Source: an uncultured Selenomonadaceae bacterium
GTDB taxonomy: Bacteria; Bacillota; Negativicutes; Selenomonadales; Selenomonadaceae
Direction: 5' to 3'
Length of the DNA: 6,529 nucleotides
Assembly (NCBI GenBank): GCA_905236145.1
Contig: CAJOOE010000054.1
Location: 1 to 6,529 of the forward strand
The stretch's first letter is position 1, and every line of letters begins with the position of its first letter. Shown piece after piece: positions 6,279 to 6,529 of the stretch. The notes below the pieces were generated by a model that worked only from the letters and a program-made list of their open reading frames with translations, did not search any database and was not told the origin of the DNA. Position numbers and translations under genes: made by a program.

Positions 6279-6313
6279 TCGGAAAGTAAGGAAAAATTTG
6301 CCGATCTTCCGAT
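6278..6313 (+). repeat. Inverted repeat between the queD and nrdG promoters (possible operator)
   Basis: ATCGGAA (6278-6284) is repeated as TTCCGAT (6307-6313), with 22 nt between the arms. The left arm touches the queD -35 and the right arm lies between the nrdG -35 and -10. The sequence does not resemble an NrdR box. With only 7-bp arms it may be chance. Confidence 0.25.
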
Positions 6314-6326
6314 AAAATGTTATACT
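6298..6326 (+). promoter_or_regulatory. Sigma-A-type promoter of nrdG
   Basis: TTGCCG (6298-6303, four of six) lies 17 nt before TATACT (6321-6326, five of six). Transcription should begin near 6333, just before the GGGAG ribosome binding site, giving a very short leader. An overlapping TAAAAT at 6313-6318 is a weaker -10 without a -35. Confidence 0.65.
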
Positions 6327-6347
6327 GTCCTCCGGGAGATGATAATT

Positions 6348-6529
6348 TTGCTGATTCGTACAGCCGGCATCGAGCCGGAATCTTATGTTGACGGCGAAGG
6401 AATAAGGTTTGCAATTTTTATGCAGGGTTGTCTGAGGAATTGTCCGGGTTGTCAAAATCCGGCGACGCACGATCCGAACGGCGGCAAATTGATTGACACG
6501 GCGGAGATTATTTCGGCGATGAAGAAAAA
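6348..6529 (+). CDS. nrdG: Anaerobic ribonucleoside-triphosphate reductase activating protein, N-terminal part
   Basis: NrdG is a radical SAM enzyme that uses a 4Fe-4S cluster and SAM to place the glycyl radical on the anaerobic ribonucleotide reductase NrdD, enabling dNTP synthesis without oxygen. The visible 60 codons have the family opening RTAGIEPESYVDGEGIRF (residues 4-21) and the cysteine motif CLRNCPGC at 28-35 (Cys28, Cys32, Cys35), followed by QNPATHD (36-42). The gene runs off the right edge, so the rest cannot be judged. I chose TTG 6348, nine bases after GGGAG (6334-6338). An in-frame ATG at 6339 would add three residues but directly abuts the GGGAG and leaves almost no leader, so it is less likely. 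nrdD is not in the window; whether it follows is unknown. A different small radical SAM activase is possible but less likely. Confidence 0.88.
   Translation, partial: MLIRTAGIEPESYVDGEGIRFAIFMQGCLRNCPGCQNPATHDPNGGKLIDTAEIISAMKK

Noticed and set aside
6183..6470. A 95-codon minus-strand frame across the intergenic region and antisense to nrdG
   Set aside because: It covers both promoters, has no ribosome binding site or motif, and lies opposite clear NrdG cysteine motifs.

Overview
The window looks like chromosomal DNA of an anaerobic bacterium of the Bacillota, possibly a diderm Negativicutes/Selenomonadales member. The evidence is a Bacillus-type TmcAL, an adjacent dnaN-recF pair, strong purine-rich ribosome binding sites paired with TTG and GTG starts, sigma-A-type promoters with 17-nt spacers, and an oxygen-sensitive NrdG-type activase. 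The lineage is inferred from gene content and style only, and is weaker than the gene calls.

Layout from left to right. (1) 2-385 (+) is the 3' end of an unrecognised gene whose product ends in a strongly acidic stretch and then a basic tail with a duplicated KNPPPGQM peptide. (2) 405-1571 (-) is tmcAL, convergent with the first gene. (3) 1572-1666 is a divergent intergenic region with a near-perfect promoter for dnaN; its -10 is part of a palindrome and might also fire leftward into tmcAL. (4) dnaN (1667-2782) and recF (2787-3947) form a two-gene + strand operon closed by a hairpin terminator at 3990-4016. (5) On the minus strand, 6214 down to 4024 reads as one operon: queD, queE, then two genes with prepilin-like N-termini, ending at the same hairpin. 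(6) 6215-6347 holds back-to-back promoters for the queD operon and for nrdG, which runs off the right edge.

Functions: the sliding clamp DnaN and the gap-repair protein RecF belong to replication and repair. TmcAL makes N4-acetylcytidine at the wobble base of elongator tRNA-Met. QueD and QueE perform two successive steps toward 7-deazaguanine (queuosine precursor). NrdG switches on the anaerobic ribonucleotide reductase. The two prepilin-like proteins probably belong to a type IV pilus, type II secretion or Tad-like filament whose machinery is not in the window.

No mobile element, CRISPR array, tRNA, rRNA or convincing riboswitch was seen. Apart from the partial first gene everything is an ordinary housekeeping family. 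The points worth a second look are the dnaN-recF pair without dnaA or gyrB beside it, the prepilin pair at the end of a queuosine operon, the palindromic -10, the repeat-bearing charge-segregated tail, and a queD start fixed by promoter position. I did not find a convincing novel multi-gene system.
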